DNA of 64,000 nucleotides, taken from Oasisia sp. SBJ-2009. Its lineage: Eukaryota; Annelida; Polychaeta; Sabellida; Siboglinidae. Position 1 is the stretch's first letter; every line of letters begins with the position of its first letter. The stretch is from NCBI GenBank assembly GCA_964017155.1, contig OZ024862.1, positions 44,954,462-45,018,461 of the forward strand, written 5' to 3'. Both the position numbers and the translations under genes were made by a program. Of this stretch, positions 46,492 through 62,860 are shown in pieces. The notes beneath the pieces were generated by a model. The model made no database searches and was not told the origin of the DNA. It saw only the letters and a list, made by a program, of their open reading frames with translations.

Positions 46492-46612
46492 CATCAATAC
46501 AAATATACCACAGCTTGACCCATCAGCTTGGTGTCTACTTGTCATTTCCGAGGTTTGCCAGTCTGCCACCAGTTCGGGTTCAATAACCTTTGACCTCATC
46601 TTCATGTAGCTC
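46492..46612 (-). CDS. C48-PHD gene, exon with catalytic Gln and Cys
   Basis: Reads SYMKMRSKVIEPELVADWQT, SEMTSRHQADGSSCGIFVLM, with donor ATG|GTAAGC. Q.DG.SCG is the oxyanion Gln and nucleophile Cys motif of Ulp1/SENP (C48) peptidases, which cleave SUMO or related ubiquitin-like modifiers. The first base completes the Lys of the previous exon, and the donor is phase 0, so both junctions fit. Confidence 0.85.
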
Positions 46613-46763
46613 CTTCAGTGAAAAGGTCATAGAAACACAGTCATGTTAGAAGGTTGCAGATACATATGACTTCAACTCAAAACTATTTTACATGCACATT
46701 GTTTCTTAAAACACAAACACTCACTGAGTGAGTGAGTGAGAGTGAATGAGTGATCAGTTTGTG

Positions 46764-47035
46764 TTATGTCGGGTCGGGTCGGGTCGGGGCGGGTCGGGTC
46801 GGGTCGGGTCGGGTCGGGTCGGGTCGGGTCGGGTCGGGTCGGGTCGGGTCGGTCGGTCGGTCGGTCGGTCGGTCGGTGTGCGTGTGTGCGTGTGTGCGTG
46901 TGTGCGTGTGTGCGTGTGTGCGTGTGTGCGTGTGTGCGTGTGTGCGCGTGTGCGCGTGTGCGCGTGCGTGCGTTCGTGTGTGTGCGTGTGTGGTGGTGTG
47001 TGGTGGTGTGTGTGTGCCCACGTGTGTATGAGTGC
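46764..47035. repeat. (GGGTC)n, (GGTC)n and (GTGTGC)n microsatellite
   Basis: About 18 units of GGGTC, then seven of GGTC, then (GTGTGC)n with variants, inside an intron of the C48-PHD gene. All six frames are open only because the unit sizes lack stops. Confidence 0.95.
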
Positions 47036-47080
47036 ATGCTGGTAATTTACTCAGCAAGTATTGCATAAATCAGTATTCAC

Positions 47081-47274
47081 TTCCAGCCATCAATGAATGT
47101 AGCGCTGTCCTTGTCATACTTTGGCGATCTCAGTGAACTCAGGACCCCCACTTGTCGGCGCTGCATGTTCGCCACCAGGAGCACCCAGTGCTCCCCAGCA
47201 TCAACGTGCAGTGGGTTCGTTGAAGCATAACTGCACACTGGCACGACCACATGCTTGAAGCTGGACAAGTGTAC
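47081..47274 (-). CDS. C48-PHD gene, exon with catalytic His
   Basis: Acceptor TTTCAG, then VHLSSFKHVVVPVCSY, AGEHWVLLVANMQRRQVGVL and SSLRSPKYDKDSATFIDGWK. HWVLLVAN carries the catalytic His of the family. About 15 residues later the family normally has Asp-Ser-Leu; here the text is Ser-Ser-Leu, so the catalytic Asp seems to be Ser. The exon ends in phase 2 at TGGAA|GTGAAT. A long microsatellite separates it from the next exon. Confidence 0.85.
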
Positions 47275-47531
47275 CTGAAATGCATGATCACTTTATAGTA
47301 AGAGTTGTGTAAGTAAAATTAACTTACAAGTAAACATGTGTTGATATATTATCACAAAAGTTAGTGCAGTAGTGGGAAATTTAAATACACTTAGTGGAAG
47401 ATATAAATAGTATAACTGGTGCAATCTTAATTACCATTACAATGCTAATTATCAAACACATAAATTACTAATTGTTTATGCATAAGAAAATAAATATTTG
47501 CTTTGTTTGATAATAAATAATAATTAATTAC

Positions 47532-47651
47532 TTTCTCGAACATCCATTCGTGGCTTGTGTTAGCCGCCCACTTCAAGGCGAGGTGACTTGGCAGGTTAAA
47601 CAGCTCTCCTGGGTTCTCCTTGGCAACCATGGAGAGATAGCCATTCACCAC
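47532..47651 (-). CDS. C48-PHD gene, exon
   Basis: Reads VVNGYLSMVAKENPGELF, NLPSHLALKWAANTSHEWMF and EK, phase 0 at both ends (TTACAG acceptor, AAA|GTAATT donor). With the preceding exon it gives WLNDNVVNGYL, the characteristic start of the Ulp1 fold, where W.ND...N.Y is conserved. Confidence 0.85.
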
Positions 47652-48077
47652 CTGTAAGGAAATGCAATTATTTCTGATTAATTTATCATTCAATATAATT
47701 ATAAAGGGCCGATCTTATATATGTTCTACTGTGATGTCTGTAGAAGTGTCTGCTGCAGCTTTGTAAAGACGTGGCTCACATATCACCACCATTTGTATAA
47801 TAACTAACAATATTACAATTATTCCATTGATTGTAAATACACAGTAGTGGAACTTTCAATATGCTGTAACATGATTCAATATATATGAAATATTTTATTT
47901 GTTACCTAGATTATCTCAATGTTGTATCTATTATCTACAACTGACATTAATTAATAACCTTAGTTATAAAATTGGAGATATGATAAAACCATATTGGTTT
48001 AGTTAATATAACAACATAAATATGACATGTTCAATATATACACGTATATGGAACAATATTATGCATGCTGTACTTAC

Positions 48078-48668
48078 ATTGTCATTGAGCCAGTGTTTCG
48101 GCTTTAGTGTGCTCATGTCCTCGTTACTCAGCGTGTAGTTGCCAACTACAAGGCGCTGGCCGGCAGGAACACCATCACTTGCTGTCATGGACAGATGACT
48201 TGGTTTGACAGAAAGCGTGTCTATGAGGTCATCAGGATGCTCCATCATGCCAAACCTCACCGACAGCACCAACATGGCTGATGTGATGTCGTAGGCATCC
48301 ATGCTACATCCAGGGTACTTGGCTATCAGTTCACACGCAAGATTGGGGTAACTGTCATCCTGCTCATTCATGTCACTCAGGAGTGCACTGACTGGATTGG
48401 TCATCCGTTGGCGGAAGAAATGTGCCATGTTCCCTGGGATAAACTTGGCTACGGTGCATTTGGATGCTGCCTTCAGCACACGCATCACTGACCTCTGTGA
48501 GAATTCGGACAGGGACACTGGTGGAGAACTCACATCCATCGGCTCTGTGCTCAGTGTCTGGTGCTTGGCAGCCTCGGGAGCTGGTGACACAAGAGGTTTT
48601 GTGCGATTCAGTCGAATCAGTGTCTTTGTCCTTCTTGGTCGCGGAGCTGCTGGACCGACCTCAGTGAT
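48078..48668 (-). CDS. C48-PHD gene, large exon (N-terminal region and start of peptidase)
   Basis: 197 codons between acceptor TGTCTTTCAG and donor AAT|GTAAGT. Begins ITEVGPAAPRPRRTKTLIRL, a basic Pro/Arg/Lys-rich region. A less conserved region (FSQRSVMRVLKAASKCTVAK, HFFRQRMTNPVSALLSDMNE) is followed by GNYTLSNEDMSTLKPKHWLN, the entry of the peptidase domain. Function of the middle part unknown. An alternative frame end 75 bases past the donor is intron read-through. Confidence 0.85.
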
Positions 48669-48732
48669 CTGAAAGACAAATATCACCTAAACTTAGAACA
48701 AATACTACACATTTGCCAAATATATTCGTCAC

Positions 48733-48825
48733 CTTTCTCATCTTTCCAAGTCTCCTTGTCTGGCGTGGTGGTGTGGCAGGTCTCTTCCACATCCTTCTGT
48801 CCAAAACCCACACTCCTCCACCCAT
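48733..48825 (-). CDS. C48-PHD gene, probable upstream exon
   Basis: ATG at 48825 opens MGGGVWVLDRRMWKRPATP, PRQTRRLGKMRK with donor AAG|GTGACG in phase 0, compatible with the acceptor at 48668 and with the same basic composition (RRL, KMRK then PRPRRTK). It could be the first coding exon or continue from an acceptor GGCAG just upstream. Only the short intron and phase support it. Confidence 0.5.
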
Positions 48826-48879
48826 CCTGCCTTAACATATTTCCCCACTATGTCTACTAGGTTTCTAGCTCATATCTCA

Positions 48880-48911
48880 CCACCACCCTCATGCCCTGCA
48901 TGAGGGTGGTG

Positions 48912-48915
<4 letters not shown>
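48880..48915. repeat. Short hairpin CACCACCACCCTCATG
   Basis: CACCACCACCCTCATG, spacer CCCTG, then CATGAGGGTGGTGGTG: a perfect 16-bp stem that abuts the (TA)n tract at 48917. Confidence 0.85.
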
Positions 48916-48916
<1 letters not shown>

Positions 48917-48983
<67 letters not shown>

Positions 48984-49060
48984 TATAATATATATGTATA
49001 TGTAATATATGTATATATATATAATATATATATATGTATATATAATATATATACGTATAC

Positions 49061-49095
<35 letters not shown>
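48917..49095. repeat. (TA)n microsatellite left of the RTE-like LINE
   Basis: Interrupted (TA)n with ATGTATA and ATACGTATACAGG variants. Confidence 0.9.
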
Positions 49096-52762
<3,667 letters not shown>

Positions 52763-54113
52763 TAATAATAATAATAACTTCTTTTGCGCCAATATCCTCG
52801 AAAATCAAGCTCAGTGGCGCGACAAAACCAAGGGATTAGGCAAACGTCAATGGATGGATGAAGAAGCTAGGAGGTAAGGAGGGTAGGCAGCATTAAAGAA
52901 ATAGGTTTTTAGACGTCGGCGGAATGAAACTATATTGCCTTCTGATTTTACACTGACAGGAAGCGAATTCCACACCGTTGGTGCGGCAACCGAGAAAGCT
53001 CGGGTCCCGGCTTTCGTTTTCACCCGAGGGATGTAAAGAGGGTTACTACTGGTTGAGCGTGGCTGTCTGGAATTTCTTGCTGGAGTTAGCATTGAATTTA
53101 GATATGCTGGTTGTGTAGATGAGAGTGCTTGATAGGCTATTATACAAATTTTGAAAATGATGCGATAGTGCACAGGTAGCCAATGCAGTTATTTCAGAAG
53201 CGGCACTGAGCGAGAGAAACAAGGAGAACGCGTGATTACCCTGGCTAAACAGTTTTGGACCCGCTGAAGTTTTGCTATGTCCTTGTTTGTGATATTGAAA
53301 AGGAGGGAATTGCAGTAGTCAAGTCTGCTGCTTACTAGAGCTGTGGCGAGATGGTTTTAGCAACAGAAAGTGTTATAAACCGGCGGATGCGGCGAAGATC
53401 ACGGATATGGTAAAAACAGCAAAGACATGTTTTCGAGATATGTTGTTTGAAATTGAAGTTTTCATCAAACGTTACTCCAAGGTTTAAAGCTGAGGCGGCT
53501 GGTGTGATAATCTGACTCAGAATATGTGTCGGGAAAAAGTCACTGAGTTTTGCCCGCTGCGTTGGGGTACCAATGATGAGAAATTCGGTTTTATCTGCGT
53601 TTAGCATTAATTTGCTGTTTTTCATCCAAAGGGAGACATCTTGGAGACAATCCCTGAGCTGGTTTAGGGAGCGACAAGTATCTGATGTGGTCAAAGAAAC
53701 ATAGATTTGTGTGTCATCTGCATAAAGGTGATGATCCAGGTTGTGTCTCTGGATAACAGAGCTTAGTGGTGTTGTATAGAGAGTGAAAAGCAACGGCCCC
53801 AAAACAGAACCCAGGGGGACACCACAAGAGGTGGGCAGCATGTCTGAGAAGCAGTTACCTATTTTAATGGCTTGCCGTCTGTCAGTAAGGTATGAAGTAA
53901 ACAAGCTCAAGGCTGTGCCAGATATCCCGTATCACGTTGATAAGCGTGTAATGAGAATGTCGTGGTCAATGGTGTCGAAAGCAGCGGATAGGTCACGCAG
54001 GGTCAGTGCAGTAACTTTGCCATTATCAATGTTAAGGTTTATGTCATTGTGTACTTTTAGAAGAGCAGTTTCTGTAGAGTGAAATTGTTTATATGCAGAC
54101 TGTTTAAACCATT

Positions 54114-54115
<2 letters not shown>
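52763..54115 (-). mobile_element. L2-like LINE, 5'-truncated
   Basis: Minus-strand element ending in GAGGATATTGGCGC then AAAAGAAGTTATTATTATTA, the GGCGC...(ATT)n 3' end typical of L2-type LINEs. The body is a reverse transcriptase lacking the endonuclease and the first fingers. Confidence 0.8.
52847..54082 (-). pseudogene. LINE reverse transcriptase, frameshifted
   Basis: Two main pieces. 53910-53335: SLFTSYLTDRRQAIKIG, PTSCGVPLGSVLGPLLFTLY, NLDHHLYADDTQIYVSLTTS (catalytic YADD) and LNADKTEFLIIGTPTQRAKL. 53173-52847: RIIFKICIIAYQALSSTQPA, YIPRVKTKAGTRAFSVAAP and TVWNSLPVSVKSEGNIVSFR. The N-terminal palm at 54082-53915 reads in a further frame. Frame changes make it inactive. Confidence 0.85.
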
Positions 54116-54168
<53 letters not shown>

Positions 54169-54190
54169 TATATATATATATATATATACA
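54116..54190. repeat. (TA)n microsatellite
   Basis: Pure (TA)n at the 5' side of the minus-strand LINE. Confidence 0.9.
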
Positions 54191-54254
54191 CACTGTATAT
54201 GTACATATCAGTGTTAAAACACATTTTTACTACAAATCTGAAAATAATATCTAC

Positions 54255-54314
54255 CTTGTAAACTTCATCAGGTACATCCTCATCATCTGCAGCTGCGTCT
54301 GGTGAAGTTTCCAT
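54255..54314 (-). CDS. Possible first exon, acidic peptide, maybe of the C48-PHD gene
   Basis: ATG at 54314 followed by METSPDAAADDEDVPDEVYK and donor AAG|GTAGAT, phase 0. Coding-like composition and a good donor, in the right orientation 5.4 kb upstream of the next exon candidates, with two LINE insertions between. Linking it to the same gene is inference. Confidence 0.35.
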
Positions 54315-54646
54315 GGTAACGTGTGCTGTTGGCAGAAACAGGTGATACAACACGTGTACAAATAGGGGGACATTATTTGTGGTGCAGCATAGAAATTAAA
54401 ATACAATATTACTCATTCAACGTTATCTGAAAAGACATATATGCCAGTCATACTAATGTAACATATTTCAAAAGAAGAAACACTGAAAGAGTTTTTGCCT
54501 TACTAGAGTACAAGCAATATGTATATTAGTAATATAGTAATATTACAAGAATTCCAATAATTAGTAACTTGCACACAAAACACAAGTTTATGTTCAATAC
54601 ACATTGATGCACACTTAATGGGGCTGGTGGCCTGCTGTGGTGACTT

Positions 54647-54733
<87 letters not shown>

Positions 54734-55198
54734 TCCTAAAGGCAGCTTATGTCGACCGATTAAGCATATAGGACGGGCTTATGTAGACCGCTGTTTTATG
54801 TAGACCAAAAAAACTGGTCTACATAAGGATTCGACGTGTTAGTTCACAACTAACACAATTTAATTTATCAGTACCATTGCTTGTCCACACAGTTCATATG
54901 ACAGTGAAGTACTGTGCGTAATTAATTTTTAAATGAACAACAATTTAAGTGATTTTGAGCATGTTTTTTCCAGCGTCGTGCATATTTTTGAGTATATTGT
55001 GTGCGGGCATATGTAGACCGGCTCAAAGTTCTTATAAATCTATATTTATGGTATATACCGAACGAAGGGTTGGAGTTTTGTGTTCTGTGTATGATATACT
55101 TCATACTGATGCAAAATGCTATATTATTATGTGTAAATTAGTAATTTGCATTTTGTCTTTGTTGCGAACCGATAGATCCCTCGAATATTGGCTTTGTC
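54315..55198. other. No gene; (TA)n and TATGTAGACC repeats
   Basis: (TA)n at 54650-54732, followed by TTATGT.GACCG motifs at about 54748, 54780 and 54796, an inverted copy GGTCTACATAA at 54817, and another near 55010. No coding support. Confidence 0.6.
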
Positions 55199-55206
55199 GT
55201 TGGTAC

Positions 55207-57459
<2,253 letters not shown>

Positions 57460-57466
57460 TTGGTAC

Positions 57467-58420
57467 TCGGCAACTCATTTTACAGCATTCACTAAATTGT
57501 TAAATACAATGTACACACATTCACCATCAAAAACCTGTTAACGTAGTTAATCACATGTATGCATTGCTTTTGTTAATATGTAGTTAGATAATCATGTGAA
57601 ATTTAATGAAGTTTTACGTGATGTGCCGTAAAGCGGCAACCACTTTTCGTTGGCGTTGGCGGTGCCGGTGGCGTTGAAGTTTTTCTTCATCAGACAAGTT
57701 ATTGAAGTGCAGTACATCTTTCTCAGAAAGTAAGTACTTTGAAAATTACTACTGCATAATTACAACAACTAGTAGGCCTACATAGTATGTTGTGTGGATA
57801 TTCCAAAAAACAGTATAATTGCTTAACAATGAGAGACGTCTGGGATATTCGGCGTGACATGCTAGAATTGGGGGCACAGGTATTTCGTGTTGTAAGCAAT
57901 TAATCTTTCATAACAGCTTAAACATGTGATGCAATATTTTAGACAATACGCCTTACATATAAAGCCCACACTTATCTTACGGACGAATTTGATAAGCGTT
58001 TAGAAAAAATAGAAAATTAATTGGACTTCACGAATGACACGATTATTGGCTATACCAGTACCGATAGCCGCCTTCAAGCCTTAGGCATTAGACTTGAAAT
58101 GTCATGAGCCGTGCAAGTCGTCGTCGATGATGCAAACCGGTGCATCTTTTAGGCATCGAAGGTGCGCTAAGATACATTATGTTGTAACATTACATTTTTA
58201 TATTGATTGATGAATATTAAAACGCACTGAGCTTTCAAACAACAGCATAGGAGCATATAAGCCTAAAAAGGCTGCCTAAGGCTAAGCCTAAGGAAGGTGT
58301 ACACCTATTCACAAAAGTCACATGTCACTGGGTTACAACAAAATGAAATTTAACCCACAACAATATATTTTGTGTATACAATTAAGATATTTATGGAAAT
58401 TTGTCTTGCATATGTTACAG
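57467..58420 (+). other. Upstream part of a possible gene; weak small exons
   Basis: A GC-richer patch GGCGTTGGCGGTGCCGGTGG at about 57647-57667. MRDVWDIRRDMLELGAQ lies at about 57801-57851 before a GTATTT donor-like site. A frame after ATATTTTAG (about 57942) reads TIRLTYKAHTYLTDEFDKRL, EKIEN and stops. These could be 5' exons of the gene below, but I could not make their phase fit the acceptor at 58421. Confidence 0.25.
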
Positions 58421-58497
58421 AGTCAGAGGCACCAGTACTGAACGTAACCATGTCAGATACAAAGAAGACAGTGCCTCTGAGAAGAGGCCAAGAGATG
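58421..58497 (+). CDS. Unknown gene, exon a
   Basis: Between acceptor TATGTTACAG and donor GAT G|GTACGG. In the frame compatible with later exons it reads VRGTSTERNHVRYKEDSAS, EKRPRD, a charged peptide. It enters in phase 2 and leaves in phase 1, matching exon b. Function unknown. Confidence 0.45.
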
Positions 58498-58731
58498 GTA
58501 CGGTTACTGTCACCAATAAATTTATAGTACATTTCAGTGAAAGCATTCTGAAGACATTTTGCGACCGATACCCATAGACATAATTTCATTCCATGGAAAT
58601 AAATAACCAGGCTACAGTGTAATCACTACACATTTTTGGCAATTTACTAAACGAGTTTGAGATCAAATAAAATTCAGCAACTTTAAAACAAAATGTTAAA
58701 TATGTTTATGCTGGATTGCTGGTGTTGTATG

Positions 58732-59714
58732 CAGACATGGGGTCAAATACATTGAAATGTATTTAAATACAAATACAAATACTTTTGAGGGATTCAAATA
58801 CAAATACAAATACTTTTAAATGCAAATGTAGTTAAATACAAATACTTTTGAAAAGTATTTCAAATACTTTTTCAAATGCTTTTCATTTTCAGGATATATT
58901 ACTATATAGGTAAAAGAAACAAAACGATATATGAAGCAGTTCATCTAGTTTATTGCTATTGTCTAAGTTGTCTGGTTACATTCAATGGTCTAGTATCTAT
59001 CTGCCCAGTGTATACTTCTAAAATTGTCAGTTATATCACCCAGGATGGTGGAAGTTAGTACTTATATGGGATAGTGCAAAGTCCTGCTGCAAGCTAATTG
59101 AATGCAATGTTCCTTTTAATCATTCATCCACACCCTTTTCACACAATCATGGCAATGTGGACAGAACCCACAGCCAAGCTTTCCATTCATTCACTGAGGA
59201 TCACTTAACAAGATCTGACTTGAATTGGGTTCTCCATTTATCATCTGTATCAATTAGGCTGCCCTGCACACTGGGCTCAGTGATGTTTGAACAAAGTCCA
59301 CTGTGGCTTATTTAATTGGGGATACCTGGCTTGAACAAAGGGCTTGATAAACCAAGCCAGGCTTCTTCCTCTATCACACAAAGGGAATTGGCTAGCTAGC
59401 TGGTGCCCAGGGTTTACTGGTGCCCATATGTGCTAAGCTGTGTAATTAAGTTCTTAGTCCCTGACTGTCACTGATATCACATTGGCTAATTTACCATAGC
59501 AGTAACTTACATAAACACAGTGAAAGAAAGAACTGACCCAAATATATACCCAAAGTATTTGAAAAAGTATTTGAAAAGTATTTGAAATATCAAATACTTT
59601 AGGAAAGTATTTAAATACAAATACTTTCAATTCCTAAATGTCAAATACAAATACTTAAAAAAAGTATTTAAATACTTTCAAATACAAATACAAATGTATT
59701 TGACCCCATGTCTG
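58732..59714. mobile_element. hAT MITE (983 bp) with 8-bp target duplication
   Basis: Terminal inverted repeats CAGACATGGGGTCAAATACA at both ends, flanked by exact 8-bp repeats GTTGTATG (58724-58731 and 59715-59722). Both subterminal regions carry many AAATACAAATACTTT repeats in alternating orientation. The middle has no transposase. Termini, target-site length and structure identify the hAT superfamily. Confidence 0.9.
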
Positions 59715-59937
59715 GTTGTATGACCGTATGACTACTGTGGAATAATAATATGATGTGTCTCAGTAATCCAGTGTGATGTTGGTCTTCATTTTATATCTCC
59801 ATGTTTTTCTTTCAGTCCTCTGTTATTTACCCCATTGAGCCCTGCTCTCTACAATATACTTTTCCACTCCCTCTAAAAATTATTATTGCTTAACACTAGT
59901 TTAATAAATAAAATGACTTCTATCGTTTCTTTTACAG

Positions 59938-59976
59938 CTGAAAACAAGTTTAATGTCACGATTAACAACTCAAAAG
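59938..59976 (+). CDS. Unknown gene, exon b
   Basis: A 39-base exon after CTTTTACAG, ending AAAAG|GTAAGG, reading (A)ENKFNVTINNSK with phase 1 on both sides. A near-consensus donor and good pyrimidine tract support it. The intron before it contains the hAT MITE at 58732-59714. Confidence 0.5.
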
Positions 59977-60847
59977 GTAAGGGTGTTGCATCATTATTAG
60001 TCTAATGTATTACAGTGGCAAAGTTCTGCTAGATGTGATGGATGCTTGAAATGAAAATTGTCAGCACATTGATAATATACGTAATTTATACATTTTATAT
60101 ATCTAATATGCATAATTTGTTATTTATGAGAACTAAATTGTAAAATTATTTATTTTCGAAGACGTCCAGTTCGGATGGTTTGGAATTTGTTTAATTTGGC
60201 ATATATTATAACGTTATATTAATTAGTATTTGATTAAAAACATGTATGCATGTGATAATTAGAATTGATACAATGATGCTAGTAATAATAAAATTGAGGT
60301 AACAGCATACTAAATACAACATAATATAATGCAATATAATAATATAGTAATGCAAGCCTGATACAGATGCTTTGAAAACCACTAACCCTGAAACCAGAAC
60401 AAATAAACAACTAATATAAACTTCACTCCTTAAATACAATACATGCACCAATTATGTTAACTTCGGAACTAATATAAATTATAAACAAAGTTTTAGCCCC
60501 TGTATTAGTAGATTATAAAATTACTTGTATAATGTGTACCAACATTAATTATATGCAAAACGTATTGCAAACAATCATTCGCATTTCGTTTAAATGTATT
60601 CCAGGCACTAGTTCACCAATGTCCTCCACTCCAAACAAAGAATTGTCCAGGAAGTCAATTGCTACATTCCAGGCACCAATATAATACTTACGTTAACTTT
60701 AGGCTTTGAAATGCACCAATAATCAACAACCGGGTACTACATAAGAATGCTACAGGAATTAGTTCTGACCAGCTATGTTCTCACCATTACATTACGTGCA
60801 TAATGTACGGCAAACAATTAATCATCTTTTGTCTAAATTCATTGCAG

Positions 60848-60901
60848 GCACCAATGCTTCCACTTCTGGAGTCCCGCTTGAACATATCACAAGAAAGAGA
60901 G
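60848..60901 (+). CDS. Unknown gene, exon d
   Basis: A 54-base exon after TTCATTGCAG with donor GAGAG|GTAACT, phase 1 on both sides, reading (G)TNASTSGVPLEHITRKR. A similar segment beginning GCACTAGTTCACC after ATTCCAG at 60604 looks like a duplicated acceptor or exon but lacks a clear donor, so it was left out of the chain. Confidence 0.5.
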
Positions 60902-60968
60902 GTAACTTTGCATTTTGATTAAAAGAAACTAATGATCCTTCAAAAGAGCAGTTGATTTATTGATGACA

Positions 60969-61005
60969 TACACACACACACGCACACGCACACGCACACG
61001 CACAC
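60969..61005 (+). repeat. (CA)n/(CACACG)n microsatellite
   Basis: ACACACACACACGCACACGC followed by further CACACG units, in the intron after exon d. Confidence 0.9.
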
Positions 61006-61466
61006 ATAATTTAAGAAGTCTTGCAAATTCACAAATAACATTCTTGCATAAGATCACATTATAAGTAATTTGATGACAAATGTCTGATGTTTTGTCTATA
61101 CATAATAATCAGTGATACACCAGGTAATCAGAACTAATGTTTCCATTATTTATCTTCAATGCATATGAAAATCACTGTTTATTTTGCATTAATTATGAAC
61201 AAAAAGACAAAGAATCACAAAATATAAGAATGTAAACAAGAATGATATATTTAGTAATTGATAAATACACAATTTGGTGACAAATTTGATTTACAGATAT
61301 GTTTTTGATATAAATGTGAACTGTGTTAACAGTAAAAAAGATATATGTCAAACCACAGCAGACATATTTTAAAGTGTATTTTTTCAAAAGACCGTTTTCA
61401 TGGGTAGCTTTAACGTTAACAGTTATGTTACACTGTGTTTGTATTAGTTTTCATTTTTCTTTTCAG

Positions 61467-61612
61467 ATAAAGTGCAAATCATGGACTTCCTGAAAAGCGC
61501 AACACCACCACGTTTACAGCATCTTGTTAACTACAGTGCTTATGTGAAATGTAGGGCGCAATTATTTAATAGGCGCAAAACCAAAAAAAACATATCAACA
61601 AATGCATGGTAA
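61467..61612 (+). CDS. Unknown gene, exon e
   Basis: After the strong acceptor TTTTTCTTTTCAG the frame reads (D)KVQIMDFLKSATPPRLQHLV, NYSAYVKCRAQLFNRRKTKK, NISTNAW and TAA at 61610-61612. Phase agrees with exon d. The basic KR-rich end suggests a nuclear protein but no domain is recognised. The stop lies near a LINE fragment, so the original gene may have continued, possibly through a donor-like AAAT|GTAGGG to the exon at 62689. Confidence 0.45.
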
Positions 61613-61639
61613 CAAAGGCACTGTAAATTTGCAAGTAAT

Positions 61640-62040
61640 GGCAGCCATTTGTATGTATGAAATGACGTATAAATTCGCTTGCACTGCCAGGGTACAGTTT
61701 GCGAGGTTTATAATCTGATGGGTATGTTTGTTCCAGGTTATATCTGCGGTGATGCATCTCCTAGACAGGGATGACAGTCTGTTTCCTGTAGCGTTGTATT
61801 TCCTAGAGAATAACTAAAACGTTTTACATTTCTTGCACATGTATTAGTCTTAGCACAAAGCATTTTTGGCTTAAAATGCATTTGCCAGGCATGACCCCAT
61901 TTTGTTAATTCATCTAGGTCTTTCTGTAGTTCTTGTAGGTCTGATTGTTTGTTGATTTCTCTGTATTAGGCACAGTCATCTGCAAAGAGGTGGACTGTGG
62001 AGTTGAAAGTGTTAGGTTTGTCATTGATATAAATAAATAG
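61640..62040 (-). pseudogene. L2-like LINE reverse transcriptase remnant
   Basis: Minus-strand translation shows LFIYINDKPNTFNSTVHLFA then DDC (the FADD box), a stop, then QELQKDLDELTKWGHAWQMH and, in another frame, ITADITWNKHTHQIINLANC. These are the palm and thumb of an L2/CR1-type LINE with frameshifts. Confidence 0.7.
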
Positions 62041-62688
62041 GAGAGCCGTCCGTGATTTTTCTTTGATCTAAATATATAATATTGCAAAAAGTAAAGATAA
62101 ATATACAGACAGTTTGAAGATAGACAATGTAAATGTTGAGTCAAGTTATATCGCTCCTTAGTAGTGCCACACATTAATTATTGCATTATGACATGGGGTT
62201 TTCAATCAAACAGAATATTAAAACTTAAAAAACCCTGAAAAGTATTACCTTATTATATTTCCCACAGAAACACTTTAAAAAATACACTTTTTAAAAATAT
62301 GATGTCCTTAAGTTTCAACAATTCTAATTTTATCATTTTTTTTCACAATGACCTACCATTTTAGTTCCCAAATTGGAGAATAATGTTTTACTAGGTACAT
62401 AATCATGATACAAGAGTCGAGCACAAACTGTACAAGAAAAGCACTACACAGTTCACGAGGATTTTGAAATTATGTGAAATTGTAACGTTTGCAAACCTAT
62501 AAAGTAATACATACAAGACAAAATGGCTTGTATGCAAAATTAAGAACTAACAACCACATGTTAACTTGATTTCAACCTTACACAACACAAATTGTATCAT
62601 AAAGTCAAACTCATTAATTATATACACTACGCTACATACCGGGGTACTTGCTAACCTTCATTTATGTTTTGGTAAATATTTGATTTAG

Positions 62689-62860
62689 GTGATGTGCTTG
62701 ATATTGGTAGTTATTTTTATAAGGATGGCCCCTTGATAGCGACTATTACAGACTTTGAGGAGTCTCCTGAACCTTTGTTGTTATTTCAATGTCATATATT
62801 ATGCCATTTATACAATACGTTTACATATAGTTTGTATCATTGTTGTAATTTTTGACACGG
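62689..62860 (+). CDS. Possible last exon of the unknown gene
   Basis: After acceptor TTTGATTTAG the phase-1 frame reads DVLDIGSYFYKDGPLIATIT, DFEESPEPLLLFQCHILCHL, then a stop TGA near 62856. AATAAA follows at 62886. The first 30 residues look strongly coding. Entry phase matches exons d and e. Not recognised as any family. Confidence 0.35.

Noticed and set aside
46764..46860. Telomere-like G-rich repeat
   Set aside because: The unit is GGGTC, not TTAGGG, and the tract lies within an intron between peptidase exons.
46746..47068. Several overlapping frames of about 100 codons with GRVGSG or VCVCACVRV patterns
   Set aside because: Created by GGGTC and GTGTGC microsatellites, open on both strands and in all frames.
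60604..60682. An additional exon beginning GCACTAGTTCACC
   Set aside because: A good acceptor precedes it, but no GT donor of matching phase follows; the GCACCA after the second CCAG looks like a duplicated acceptor.
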